Below, piece by piece: positions 41,920-52,309 of a stretch of 64,000 bases of DNA. Position numbers and translations under genes: made by a program. Each line of letters starts with the position of its first letter. Within the stretch, counting starts at the first letter, position 1. Below the pieces are notes generated by a model. The model saw only the letters and a program-made list of their open reading frames with translations, was not told the DNA's origin and did no database searches. Source of the stretch: Stutzerimonas stutzeri (GTDB lineage Bacteria > Pseudomonadota > Gammaproteobacteria > Pseudomonadales > Pseudomonadaceae). The stretch covers positions 3,286,001 through 3,350,000 of the forward strand of contig NC_015740.1 in NCBI RefSeq assembly GCF_000219605.1. The letters are read 5' to 3'.

Positions 41920-42755
41920 AACGGTTCGCCTGGTTGCTATGGCTGCTGCCGATGCTGGCCCCGGCGCAGGACGGCAGCACCGCGCCCGAGCTGTCGGTGG
42001 AAGCGGTGCGCTTCACCGTGGCCAACGCCGAGTTCACCCTGATGCATGAGATGGGGCACCTGCTGATCAGCGAACTGCAGCTGCCTGTGCTTGGCCGCGA
42101 GGAGGACGCCGCCGACCAGCTCGGTTTCATGGGCCTTTTCCTGTTGCAGCAGGAACAGCACCGCGACGATTTCTACGCCAAGCTGATGGACGTCGCCGAT
42201 TACTGGCGTATGGAATGGCAGAACGCGGAACGCGACGGCTCCCCGGTACCGGTCTGGGACAGCCATGCGCTGGACGCCCAGCGCTTCTACAACATCGCCT
42301 GCCTGGCCTACGGCAGCGACCCGGATCGGCTCGACTGGGTGCTGGAAGTCAGCGGCCTGCCGGTGGAACGCGCGCTGTACTGCCCCGACGAATACGAGCA
42401 GGTCGCCCATGCCGTGCAGTGGTTTCGCGAGCACTTCGGGCGCAGCGCCGCGCAACCGCTGAAACACCGCATCAAGGTGGTCTACGACACCCCTCCCGCG
42501 CACCTTGCAGGCGGTACCGAGCTACTGGAGAAGATCCGAGCCAGCGGTGAGCTGGAAGCGGTGGCGGCCAAAGCCAGCGAAGCCTTCGCCCTGCCGCGGG
42601 ACCTGACCCTGCGCATGTCCACCTGCGGCGCCCCGGACGCCTGGTTCAACCGCATCAGCGGCGAACTCACGCTGTGCTACGAGCGCATCGCCTATTTCCG
42701 CGATCTGGCCGCGGAGCTGCCCAGCGTGCACCAGGCGGCCCCGGCGGCGCAGTAG
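41916..42755 (+). CDS. DUF4344 periplasmic metallopeptidase-like protein
   Basis: The 279-residue protein has a signal peptide (MKRFAWLLWLLPMLAPA, cleavage after A17). A zinc-protease HEMGH motif follows at residues 44-48 and a GREEDAAD motif at 60-67 that could give the third ligand. These are features of DUF4344. The start overlaps the PPK2 stop by 4 bp, so translation is coupled. The substrate and process are unknown. It ends 3 bp before the convergent GST stop. Confidence 0.8.
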   Translation: MKRFAWLLWLLPMLAPAQDGSTAPELSVEAVRFTVANAEFTLMHEMGHLLISELQLPVLGREEDAADQLGFMGLFLLQQEQHRDDFYAKLMDVADYWRMEWQNAERDGSPVPVWDSHALDAQRFYNIACLAYGSDPDRLDWVLEVSGLPVERALYCPDEYEQVAHAVQWFREHFGRSAAQPLKHRIKVVYDTPPAHLAGGTELLEKIRASGELEAVAAKASEAFALPRDLTLRMSTCGAPDAWFNRISGELTLCYERIAYFRDLAAELPSVHQAAPAAQ

Positions 42756-42758
42756 ACC

Positions 42759-43697
42759 TCAGCGCGCCTCGATGCGATAGCCGCTGCGCGGGAAGTGCAC
42801 ATGCACGACGCCGGCGCGATCGTCGCTGCGGCGCAGGATCAGCTCTTCCGCTCCGGCGAACACCAGCTCGCCCTCGACCGGATCGGCCCCATAATCCACC
42901 GCGGCGATCGTCACCGGCTGGCCTTCCTGAAAACCGTTGGGATCGGCGAACGCCTCCTCGGGCAGCGCAGCCGGTTCGGCCTCGCGGGCCACGCGCACGG
43001 CATCCTCGCCAGACATCTCGCTGCTCGAGCCATGGCCGACGCCCAGCACCTTGCCGAGCCATGCACGGATCTCCGGATAGTCGTCCACCAGCGGGGCGGT
43101 GACCGGCGTCGCGCGCAGGAACCAGAGGCAGTGCGCGACGGCGAAATCCGCCAGCGAAGGCGCAGCGCCCAACAGGAACTCGCCCTCCTCGCGCGCCAGT
43201 TGCTGCTGCAGGCGCGACATGAACACCGGCCAGTCGCTCTTGGCCTGCTCCAGCGGCACCCGGCTCACCGAGCCGTTGGCGAACAGCTGCGCGCGGTCCT
43301 TGCTGAACACCTGGACGAACTCCTTGGGCACCTGGGCGAAACGCAGCGCCATGGATTCGGGCTGGAAGACCAGGCTCACGGCATTCAGAAACAGTACCGA
43401 GTCGGCCCATTGAGCGAGCGTCGCCGCGGTGAATTCCTGACCTTCGGGGAACAGCGCCGGAGTGGCCTTCTCCGCTTCCAGCCGACGAGCGATCAGCGCC
43501 GTGTCGCAGTAGATATCGGCGCCGACCTGCAACACCGGCGTACGCCGGTAGCCCCCGGTCAGCGCGGTGAGATCCGGCTTGGGCATGACCGGCGGGATCA
43601 TCATCGAACGCCAGGACAACTGCTTGAATCCGAGCATCAGGCGCGCCTTCTCGGCGAAGGGCGAGGTGGGATAGTGGTGCAGGATCAGCTCGTGCAT
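42759..43697 (-). CDS. Glutathione S-transferase family protein with C-terminal extension
   Basis: Residues 1-80 form a GST thioredoxin-like domain (LILHHYPTSPFAEKARLMLG, RRTPVLQVGADIYCDTALI). Residues 90-215 form the helical C domain. A further 70 residues (about 240-312: EGQPVTIAAVDYGADPVEGELVFAGAEELI onward) look beta-rich and are absent from ordinary GSTs (about 200-230 residues). Activity and partner are unknown. It is convergent with the DUF4344 gene. Confidence 0.8.
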   Translation of the reverse strand: MHELILHHYPTSPFAEKARLMLGFKQLSWRSMMIPPVMPKPDLTALTGGYRRTPVLQVGADIYCDTALIARRLEAEKATPALFPEGQEFTAATLAQWADSVLFLNAVSLVFQPESMALRFAQVPKEFVQVFSKDRAQLFANGSVSRVPLEQAKSDWPVFMSRLQQQLAREEGEFLLGAAPSLADFAVAHCLWFLRATPVTAPLVDDYPEIRAWLGKVLGVGHGSSSEMSGEDAVRVAREAEPAALPEEAFADPNGFQEGQPVTIAAVDYGADPVEGELVFAGAEELILRRSDDRAGVVHVHFPRSGYRIEAR

Positions 43698-43814
43698 GAC
43701 AGGCTCCGCCAGAGGAAGTGTCGAGATGCCCCGTTAAGCGGAGCATCGTCGTGGAAAGATGCATCAGCTTAGACGCTCCGCTCGGGCGAGCCTACCGGCT
43801 GATTAGGGCGTCAT

Positions 43815-45697
<1,883 letters not shown>

Positions 45698-45713
45698 CCC
45701 CTACGGCGCCACC

Positions 45714-48431
45714 TCAGGACGGGCCGACGCCCATGCGTCGCAGCAGCGCCTTCTCGATCTCCAGGATCAGCAGCACCGCCACGCCGGCCAGTACCACCAG
45801 CATGCCGGTGTCCAGCGGCAAGGCCTCGGAGGCGAACAGCGACTGCATGAACGGCGCGTAGGTGAACAACAGCTGCAGGCCGAACACGCTGAACACCGCC
45901 ACCAGCACCCGCGGCGTGCCTTTCACGCCCTGCACCGTGAAGGACGGCGCCTTCAGGTAGCGCACGCTGAACAGGTAGAACACCTCCATGCATACCAGCG
46001 TGTTCACCGCAACGGTGCGCGCGGCCTCGACCGTCGCGCCCTGCGCCAGCATCCACTGGTACATGCCGAAGATCCCGACCAGGAACAGCGCCGAGACGAA
46101 GAAGATCCGCCAGATCACGAAGCGCGACAGCATCGGTTCGTCCGGTCGCCGCGGCGGGCGCTGCATCACGTCCGCCTCGGTCGGTTCGAAGGCCAGCACC
46201 ATGGCCAGCGCCACGGAGCTGACCATGTTGACCCAGAGCACCTGAACCGGCGTGATCGGCAGCGCCAGGCCGAGCAGCACCGCCAACAGCAGCGACAGCG
46301 ACTCGCCGCCGTTGATCGGCAGCAGGAAGGTCACGGTCTTGCGCAGGTTGTCGTAGACGGTACGCCCTTCTTCCACGGCATGCGCGATAGAGGCGAAATT
46401 GTCGTCCGCCAGCACGATGGCGCCAGCCTGCTTGGCCGCCTCGGTCCCCTTCATGCCCATGGCCACGCCGACGTCGGCCTGCTTCAGCGCCGGCGCATCG
46501 TTGACGCCATCGCCGGTCATGGCGACGACCTCGCCATTGGCCTGCAGCGCACGTACCAGACGCAGCTTGTGTTCCGGGCTGGCACGGGCGAACACCCGTG
46601 CCTCGGCGACTGCCTGGCGCATGGCAGTGTCGTCCATCAGCTCCAGCTCCGGGCCGGTGATCGCCTTGATGTCCTCGCCCATGCCCAGCTGCCGGGCGAT
46701 GGCGCTGGCGGTCACACCGTGGTCACCGGTGATCATCACCACACGAATGCCGGCCGCGCGGCACTGCGCCACCGCCCGGATCGCCTCGTCACGGGGTGGA
46801 TCGATGATGCCCACCAGGCCGAGCAGGGTCAGCCCGCTGGCGACATCGGCATGCTCGAGGTCCTGCTTGCCCACGCCCAGCCGACACCGGGCGAAGGCCA
46901 GTACCCGACGCCCGGCGCGCGCCTGCGCCTCGATCTGGTTGTGCCAGTGCGCCTCATCCAGCGCGCGCTCGACGCCGTCGGCCTCCAGCTGCTGCGAGCA
47001 CATGGCCAGAATGCGTTCCGGCGCGCCCTTGACCAATACCTCGCTGCCCGCCTCGCAGGCATGCAGCGTCGCCATGAACCGATGCTCGGATTCGAACGGA
47101 ATCACGTCCAGCCGCGGCCGGTCGACCTGCACTACCGTCGGCGAAAGCCCGGCCTTCATCGCCAGAGTCAGCAGCGCGCCCTCGGTGGGATCGCCAGCCA
47201 GCACCCAGTGCTGTTCCTTTTCGTGCAGGCTGGCGTCATTGCACAGCGCGGCGGCTTCGACCAGCGCGGCCGCCGCCGGCGAGTGGGCAGCCAATGCTGC
47301 CGCATCGACCGCCGAACCCTGCAGCAGCAGGCTGCCGGTCGGCGCGTACCCGGCCCCCTCGACGTCCAGCGACTGGCCGGCACAGATCACCTCCTGCACG
47401 GTCATCTCGTTGCGCGTCAGGGTGCCGGTCTTGTCCGAGCAGATCACCGTAACCGAACCCAGCGCCTCCACCGCCGGCAGCCGACGGATCACCGCGTTGC
47501 GTGCGGCCATGCGCTGCACGCCGATGGCCAGGGTGATGGTCATGATCGCGGGCAGTCCTTCCGGGATCGCCGCGACCGACAGGCCTACCGCGGCCATGAA
47601 CATCTCACCGGCCCCCATGCCACGCACCAGCGTGCCGAACAGGAACAGCAATCCGCCGGTGGCGAGAATGAAGAGGGTCAGGATGCGGCCGAAGTCCTGC
47701 ATCTTTCGCAGCAGCGGCGTGGTGCCCTGCTCCACCGCTTCGAGCATGCGGCCGATACGGCCGATCTCGGTGGCGGCGCCGGTGGCAACCACCACGGCCC
47801 GCGCCTGGCCCTGGGTGACCAGGGTGCCCGCATAGCCCATGCAGATCCGGTCGCCGATGGCCGCGTCATCGGCCACGGCATCGACCTGCTTGTCCACCGG
47901 CACCGATTCACCGGTCAACGCCGCCTCGTCGATGCGCAGGTTGCGCGCCTGCAGCAGTCGCACATCGGCCGGCAGGCTGTCGCCGGACGCCAGCAGTACC
48001 ACATCACCGGGCACCAGATCGGCAGCATCGATGTCCTGCTGCCGGCCGTCGCGCAGCACCACTGCGTGCGGCGCCAGCAGATGGCGGATCGCCTGCAGCG
48101 CCTTTTCCGCCTTGCCTTCCTGAACGAAACCGATGGCAACGTTGAGCACCACCACCGCAATGATCACGAAGGTGTCGACCCAGTGCCCCATCAATCCGGT
48201 GACCAGCGCCGCGGCGATCAGCACGTAGAGCAGCACGTTGTTCAGATGCCGCAGCACGCGTTGCCAGACGCTGGCCGGCTTGGCTTCGTCGAGCCGGTTC
48301 GGACCGTAGCGGAGCAGACGCTGCGCGGCCTGCTCGTGCGTCAGGCCGGCGGCGGTGGAGTCCAGCTCCAGCAAGGCCTCCTCGGCCTGACGGGCGTGCC
48401 AGCGGGTCGATTGGATCTGCTGTTCGGGCAT
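45714..48431 (-). CDS. P-type cation-transporting ATPase
   Basis: The 905-residue protein has the P-type core. The phosphorylation site is D333 in DKTGTLT, with TGES near 173-176, KGAPE near 468, and the [12 protein letters not shown] hinge near 639-650. Helix 4 has PEGLP (290-294) and helix 5 has N707-GG-E710, as in Ca2+ pumps. In helix 6 the position of the Ca-binding Asp (SERCA D800) is Ser (S739, in VNMVSS). This suggests a P2-type pump with different ion selectivity. It is divergent from the SDR gene and convergent with mltF. Confidence 0.9.
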   Translation of the reverse strand: MPEQQIQSTRWHARQAEEALLELDSTAAGLTHEQAAQRLLRYGPNRLDEAKPASVWQRVLRHLNNVLLYVLIAAALVTGLMGHWVDTFVIIAVVVLNVAIGFVQEGKAEKALQAIRHLLAPHAVVLRDGRQQDIDAADLVPGDVVLLASGDSLPADVRLLQARNLRIDEAALTGESVPVDKQVDAVADDAAIGDRICMGYAGTLVTQGQARAVVVATGAATEIGRIGRMLEAVEQGTTPLLRKMQDFGRILTLFILATGGLLFLFGTLVRGMGAGEMFMAAVGLSVAAIPEGLPAIMTITLAIGVQRMAARNAVIRRLPAVEALGSVTVICSDKTGTLTRNEMTVQEVICAGQSLDVEGAGYAPTGSLLLQGSAVDAAALAAHSPAAAALVEAAALCNDASLHEKEQHWVLAGDPTEGALLTLAMKAGLSPTVVQVDRPRLDVIPFESEHRFMATLHACEAGSEVLVKGAPERILAMCSQQLEADGVERALDEAHWHNQIEAQARAGRRVLAFARCRLGVGKQDLEHADVASGLTLLGLVGIIDPPRDEAIRAVAQCRAAGIRVVMITGDHGVTASAIARQLGMGEDIKAITGPELELMDDTAMRQAVAEARVFARASPEHKLRLVRALQANGEVVAMTGDGVNDAPALKQADVGVAMGMKGTEAAKQAGAIVLADDNFASIAHAVEEGRTVYDNLRKTVTFLLPINGGESLSLLLAVLLGLALPITPVQVLWVNMVSSVALAMVLAFEPTEADVMQRPPRRPDEPMLSRFVIWRIFFVSALFLVGIFGMYQWMLAQGATVEAARTVAVNTLVCMEVFYLFSVRYLKAPSFTVQGVKGTPRVLVAVFSVFGLQLLFTYAPFMQSLFASEALPLDTGMLVVLAGVAVLLILEIEKALLRRMGVGPS

Positions 48432-48631
48432 TGGGTCCTCCAGGGCGGATGATTCGTTGCCGGGCGCACTGCAAAACTAGCCCATGAGAGCCGAAACAGA
48501 GCGGTTCTGACCATCGCAACGAAACGGCTTGCAACACTCGGGCAGTGGTCGATTGCCGCATGCCGGCCCGCTGCGCGCGAAGCCGGTCCTCGCGCTATTC
48601 TTGCCCACGTCATGACCTTCGAGATTGCTCC

Positions 48632-49312
48632 ATGCCAAAGAACATACTGATTGTCGGCGCCTCCCGCGGCCTGGGCCTCGGCCTGGCGAAGCAGTTCTCC
48701 AGCGCAGGCTGGCAGGTGATCGCCACCGTCCGCGATCCACAGCGTGCCGAAGCGCTAAACGGGTTGCCGCAGCTGCGCATCGAGACCCTGGACATGGACG
48801 ACGCGGCCAGCGTCGATCAACTGGCCGCACGCCTGGCCGGCACCCCGATCGACGTCCTGTTCGTCAACGCCGGCATCGCCGGGCCGCAGGACAAACCGGC
48901 CACCGAAGCCAGCCAGGCGGAAGTCGGCCAGCTGTTCTTCACCAACGTCGTCGCTCCGGTGCGCCTGGCCGAACGACTGTTGCCACTGGTGAACCTGGAT
49001 CAGGGCGTGGTCGTCTTCATGAGCTCCATTCTCGGCAGCGTCGAAGTCGGCCCTGGCATGGGCATGGACCTCTACGGTGCGAGCAAGGCCGCGCTGAACC
49101 ACATGACCCGCACCTTCGTTGCCAAGCTCGGCGAGACGAAGCTGACCGTGCTGTCGATGCATCCGGGCTGGGTCAAGACCGACATGGGTGGCGATCAGGC
49201 CCCGCTGGATGTCGAGACCAGCGCTCGCGGCATGGCCGAGCAGGTGACGCGGGCCATCGGCCAGGGCGGGCATCGGTACATCGACTATCTGGGGGACGCG
49301 CTGCCCTGGTAG
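48632..49312 (+). CDS. Short-chain dehydrogenase/reductase
   Basis: The 226-residue protein begins MPKNILIVGASRGLGLGLAKQF, with the SDR nucleotide-binding GASRGLG. It has NAGIAGPQ near residue 80 and the catalytic Y-K pair in LYGASKAALNH. It is of the small classical SDR type; the substrate is unknown. Upstream in-frame starts add unlikely residues. The 200-bp gap to the divergent ATPase shows no strong motif. Confidence 0.85.
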   Translation: MPKNILIVGASRGLGLGLAKQFSSAGWQVIATVRDPQRAEALNGLPQLRIETLDMDDAASVDQLAARLAGTPIDVLFVNAGIAGPQDKPATEASQAEVGQLFFTNVVAPVRLAERLLPLVNLDQGVVVFMSSILGSVEVGPGMGMDLYGASKAALNHMTRTFVAKLGETKLTVLSMHPGWVKTDMGGDQAPLDVETSARGMAEQVTRAIGQGGHRYIDYLGDALPW

Positions 49313-49520
49313 GAGGCAAGACCGTGATCGACCGTGAACGGACTCACCCCGGTGTCCCGGTCGCGGTCGGGACCGCTCCGCTAACCGGCCCTTGGCAGCC
49401 CCTGTGGCATCCCTTATCTTTCCGTCCGCGGCACAAGCAACCCCCTCCGCCCCTGGATCAGCAGACAGGGCATAACTGAGCTGGCTACTCTGAACTCAAC
49501 CCTTCAGGAGAAAGCCGGCC

Positions 49521-50876
49521 ATGCCTGCTGACCGTATCTGGATCAAGAATCCGCTTGCCCTGTTCACCGCCAACGACACCCAGGCCCCTGGCGGGCTGGT
49601 GGTCGAGAACGGCGTCATCGTCGAAATGCTCGCCGCCGGGGCCTCGCCCGCGCTGCCGGTGAACGAGACCTTCGACGCCCGCGAGCACGTCGTGCTGCCG
49701 GGGCTGGTCAACACCCATCACCATTTCTACCAGACCCTGACCCGAGCCTGGGGGCCGGTGGTCAACGAGCCGCTGTTCAACTGGCTGCTGACCCTCTACC
49801 CGGTCTGGGCACGACTGACGCCGCAGGCGCTGCAGCTGGCGAGCAAGGTGGCGCTGGCCGAATTGCTGCTGTCTGGCTGCACCACGGCTGCGGATCACCA
49901 CTACCTGTTTCCGGGCGGGCTCGAGGACGCCATCGACATCCAGGTTGAGGCCGTCCGCGAGCTGGGCATGCGCGCCATGCTCACCCGCGGTTCGATGAAC
50001 CTGTCCAAGGAGAACGGCGGCCTGCCCTGCAAGAGCGTGGTGCAGGACGCCGAGACGATTCTTGCCGACAGCGAGCGGCTGATCGATCGCTACCACGAGC
50101 GCGGCGACGGCGCGCAGATCCAGATCGCCCTGGCGCCCTGCTCGCCGTTCTCGGTCACCACCGACATCATGCGGACCTGCGCGGAGCTGGCCGAAGCACG
50201 CGATGTGCGTCTGCACACCCACCTGGCCGAAACGCTGGACGAGCAAGAGTTCTGCGCGAAACGCTTCGGCATGCGCACCGTGGATTACCTGCAGAGCGTC
50301 GGCTGGCTCGGCCCGCGGACCTGGCTGGCCCACGGCATCCATTTCAACCAGGTGGAAATCCACCGCCTGGGTGCAGCCGGTGTGGGCATCTGCCATTGCC
50401 CGAGCTCCAACATGCGTCTGGCCTCCGGCATCTGCCACACGCTTGAGCTGGAGGACAAAGGCGCCATCATCGGCCTGGGCGTGGACGGTTCAGCCTCCAA
50501 CGACGCCTCCAACATGATGCTCGAAGCGCGTCAGGCGCTGTTCATCGGGCGCCTGCGCTACGGCGCCGAAAAGATCACGCCAGAGAAGGTGCTCGGCTGG
50601 GCGACCCGCGGCTCCGCGCGCCTGCTCGGGCGCAGCGACATCGGCGAACTGGCGGTCGGCAAGCAGGCCGATCTGGCCCTGTTCAAGCTGGACGAACTGC
50701 GCTTCTCCGGCAGCCACGATCCCGTCGCCGCACTCCTGCTGTGTGCCGCCGACCGTGCCGACCGGGTGATGGTCGGCGGCAAATGGCGCGTCGTCGACGG
50801 TCAGGTCGAAGGCCTCGACGTGCAGGGGCTGATCGCCGATCACCAGCAGGCGGCCCGGCAGCTGGTAAACGGCTAA
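49521..50876 (+). CDS. 8-oxoguanine deaminase (amidohydrolase)
   Basis: This 451-residue cytosine-deaminase-like amidohydrolase contains the metal site GLVNTHHHFYQTL (residues 61-73), HTHLAETLDE, and VDGSASNDASNMMLEARQALFIGRLR. It is close to the P. aeruginosa enzyme (PA0142) known to turn 8-oxoguanine into urate. The SD AGGAGAA precedes the ATG by 9 bp. The 208 bp upstream hold no obvious regulatory motif. Its position in the purine block supports the call. Confidence 0.9.
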   Translation: MPADRIWIKNPLALFTANDTQAPGGLVVENGVIVEMLAAGASPALPVNETFDAREHVVLPGLVNTHHHFYQTLTRAWGPVVNEPLFNWLLTLYPVWARLTPQALQLASKVALAELLLSGCTTAADHHYLFPGGLEDAIDIQVEAVRELGMRAMLTRGSMNLSKENGGLPCKSVVQDAETILADSERLIDRYHERGDGAQIQIALAPCSPFSVTTDIMRTCAELAEARDVRLHTHLAETLDEQEFCAKRFGMRTVDYLQSVGWLGPRTWLAHGIHFNQVEIHRLGAAGVGICHCPSSNMRLASGICHTLELEDKGAIIGLGVDGSASNDASNMMLEARQALFIGRLRYGAEKITPEKVLGWATRGSARLLGRSDIGELAVGKQADLALFKLDELRFSGSHDPVAALLLCAADRADRVMVGGKWRVVDGQVEGLDVQGLIADHQQAARQLVNG

Positions 50877-50883
50877 ACAACCA

Positions 50884-50948
50884 CGATCGAGGCTTGCACC
50901 AAAGCTGGGCGCCGTGGATTACTGGCGCACCAGCGCAAGTCTCGATCG
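50884..50948 (+). ncRNA. Candidate structured leader RNA (purine-responsive riboswitch?)
   Basis: Outer stem: CGATCGAGGCTTGC (50884-50897) with GCAAGTCTCGATCG (50935-50948), 14 pairs including one G-U. A 5' bulge ACCAAA (50898-50903) follows. The inner stem is GCTGGGCGCC (50904-50913) with GGCGCACCAGC (50924-50934, one bulged A). The loop is GTGGATTACT (50914-50923). It lies just after the 8-oxoguanine deaminase and about 130 nt before the BMP gene. A hairpin with a conserved internal bulge next to purine oxidation genes recalls the NMT1 (xanthine-I) riboswitch class. I could not verify a consensus match. Confidence 0.55.
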
Positions 50949-51001
50949 GGCCTCTGCGTCGAGTCGAATCGGCCGCAATCCGGCACAACGAAGGTATCTG
51001 T

Positions 51002-51036
51002 CCAGTTGGTCAGCTTTTTGCTAACCAGCTATCAGC
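51002..51036 (+). repeat. Inverted repeat downstream of the leader RNA
   Basis: TTGGTCAGC and GCTAACCAG flank TTTTT. The repeat could be the expression platform of the RNA upstream or a separate operator. It ends about 44 nt before the BMP ATG, whose SD is AGGAG. Confidence 0.4.
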
Positions 51037-51079
51037 CAACACAGGCTCTGTAGCTAGACAAACAGGAGCGTCACCCGCC

Positions 51080-52171
51080 ATGCAGAACAACTCACGGAAA
51101 ACCCTGCTGCGCGCCCTTGCCGCAGCGATCGGCTTCAGCGCCGCTCTCACCACGGCCGCCGCTTCGGCCGCCGATCCGCTGAAGGTCGGCTTCGTCTATA
51201 TCGGCCCGATCGGCGACCACGGCTGGACCTACCAGCATGAGCAGGGTCGCAAGTACATGGAAGAGAAGCTGGGCGACAAGGTGAAGACCAGCTTCGTCGA
51301 GAACGTGCCGGAAGGCGCCGATGCCGAGCGGGTTATCCGCAACATGGCCAAGAGCGACTATGACCTGATCTTCACCACCTCCTTCGGCTACATGAACCCC
51401 ACGCTGAAGGTCGCCAAGCAGTTCCCCAAGGTCACCTTCGAGCACGCCACCGGTTACAAGCAGGCGAAGAACGTCGGTACCTACCTGACCCGTTCCTATG
51501 AAGGCCGCTACGTCGGCGGCTTCCTCGCGGCGAAGATGACCAAGACCAAAAAGGTCGGCTACATCGCGTCCTTCCCGATTCCGGAAGTGATCCGCGACAT
51601 CAACGCCATCCAGCTGGCGCTGGACAAGTACAACCCCGGCACCGAGATCAAGGTGGTATGGGTCAACACCTGGTTCGATCCGGGCAAGGAAGCCGACGCC
51701 GCCAACGCGCTGATCGACCAGGGCGTGGACGTGATCTTCCAGCACACCGACAGCCCGGCACCGATCCAGGCCGCCGAGCGCCGTGGCGTCTATTCCGTCG
51801 GTTACGCCTCGGACATGCAGCACTTCGGGCCGAAGGCCGTGCTGACTTCCATCGTCAACGACTGGGGCCCGCACTACACCAAGTCCGCCGAAGCGGTGAT
51901 GGCCGGCAACTGGAAGTCCGAGGACTTCTGGGGCGGGCTGGCACAGGACAGCATCAGCCTGCCGATCAGCGATCTGGTGCCGGCCGATGTGAAGACCGAA
52001 GCGGAAGCGATCATCGCCAGCATCAAGAGCGGTGAATTCCACCCGTTCACCGGCCCGATCAAGGACCAGGCTGGCGAAGTGCGCATCGCCGAGGGCGAGA
52101 CCGCCAGCATCAAGGACCTCGCCTCGATGAATTACTACGTCGAAGGCGTCAAGGCTGAAATGCCGAAGTAA
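51080..52171 (+). CDS. BMP-family ABC transporter substrate-binding protein
   Basis: The 363-residue protein has a Sec signal peptide (cleavage near ASA-ADPLK, residue 30). A BMP/PnrA-like domain follows (VGFVYIGPIGDHGWTYQHEQGR, VWVNTWFDPGKEADAANALIDQGVDVIFQHTDSPAP). BMP proteins bind nucleosides or purines for ABC uptake. No ATPase or permease partner is in this window; the transporter must use one elsewhere. A candidate structured RNA lies upstream, and two hairpins follow. Confidence 0.92.
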   Translation: MQNNSRKTLLRALAAAIGFSAALTTAAASAADPLKVGFVYIGPIGDHGWTYQHEQGRKYMEEKLGDKVKTSFVENVPEGADAERVIRNMAKSDYDLIFTTSFGYMNPTLKVAKQFPKVTFEHATGYKQAKNVGTYLTRSYEGRYVGGFLAAKMTKTKKVGYIASFPIPEVIRDINAIQLALDKYNPGTEIKVVWVNTWFDPGKEADAANALIDQGVDVIFQHTDSPAPIQAAERRGVYSVGYASDMQHFGPKAVLTSIVNDWGPHYTKSAEAVMAGNWKSEDFWGGLAQDSISLPISDLVPADVKTEAEAIIASIKSGEFHPFTGPIKDQAGEVRIAEGETASIKDLASMNYYVEGVKAEMPK

Positions 52172-52180
52172 GCGTCACCT

Positions 52181-52199
52181 GCGCCGGCCCGACCGGCGC
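52181..52199 (+). terminator. Hairpin after the BMP gene
   Basis: GCGCCGG pairs with CCGGCGC around CCCGA, 9 bp after the BMP stop. Without a T-run, it more likely protects the highly expressed binding-protein mRNA than ends it. Confidence 0.4.
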
Positions 52200-52264
52200 A
52201 CTGCGGAATCTCGCGTGCCGTCCCGCCTCCGGGCGAACCGCACGCAGGGGCATTGCCCTCGAAG

Positions 52265-52290
52265 GCCGCCGGTACGAGAAGACCGGCGGC
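52265..52290 (+). repeat. Second hairpin before the oxygenase gene
   Basis: GCCGCCGGT pairs perfectly with ACCGGCGGC around 8 nt, 20 bp before the oxygenase ATG. Two strong hairpins between a binding protein gene and the next gene commonly separate expression levels. Confidence 0.45.
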
Positions 52291-52309
52291 GCCGTACCCG
52301 GAGTCAGCC

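Noticed and set aside
46380..48452. Long open frame antisense to the P-type ATPase
   Set aside because: Opposite-frame shadow; no domain.
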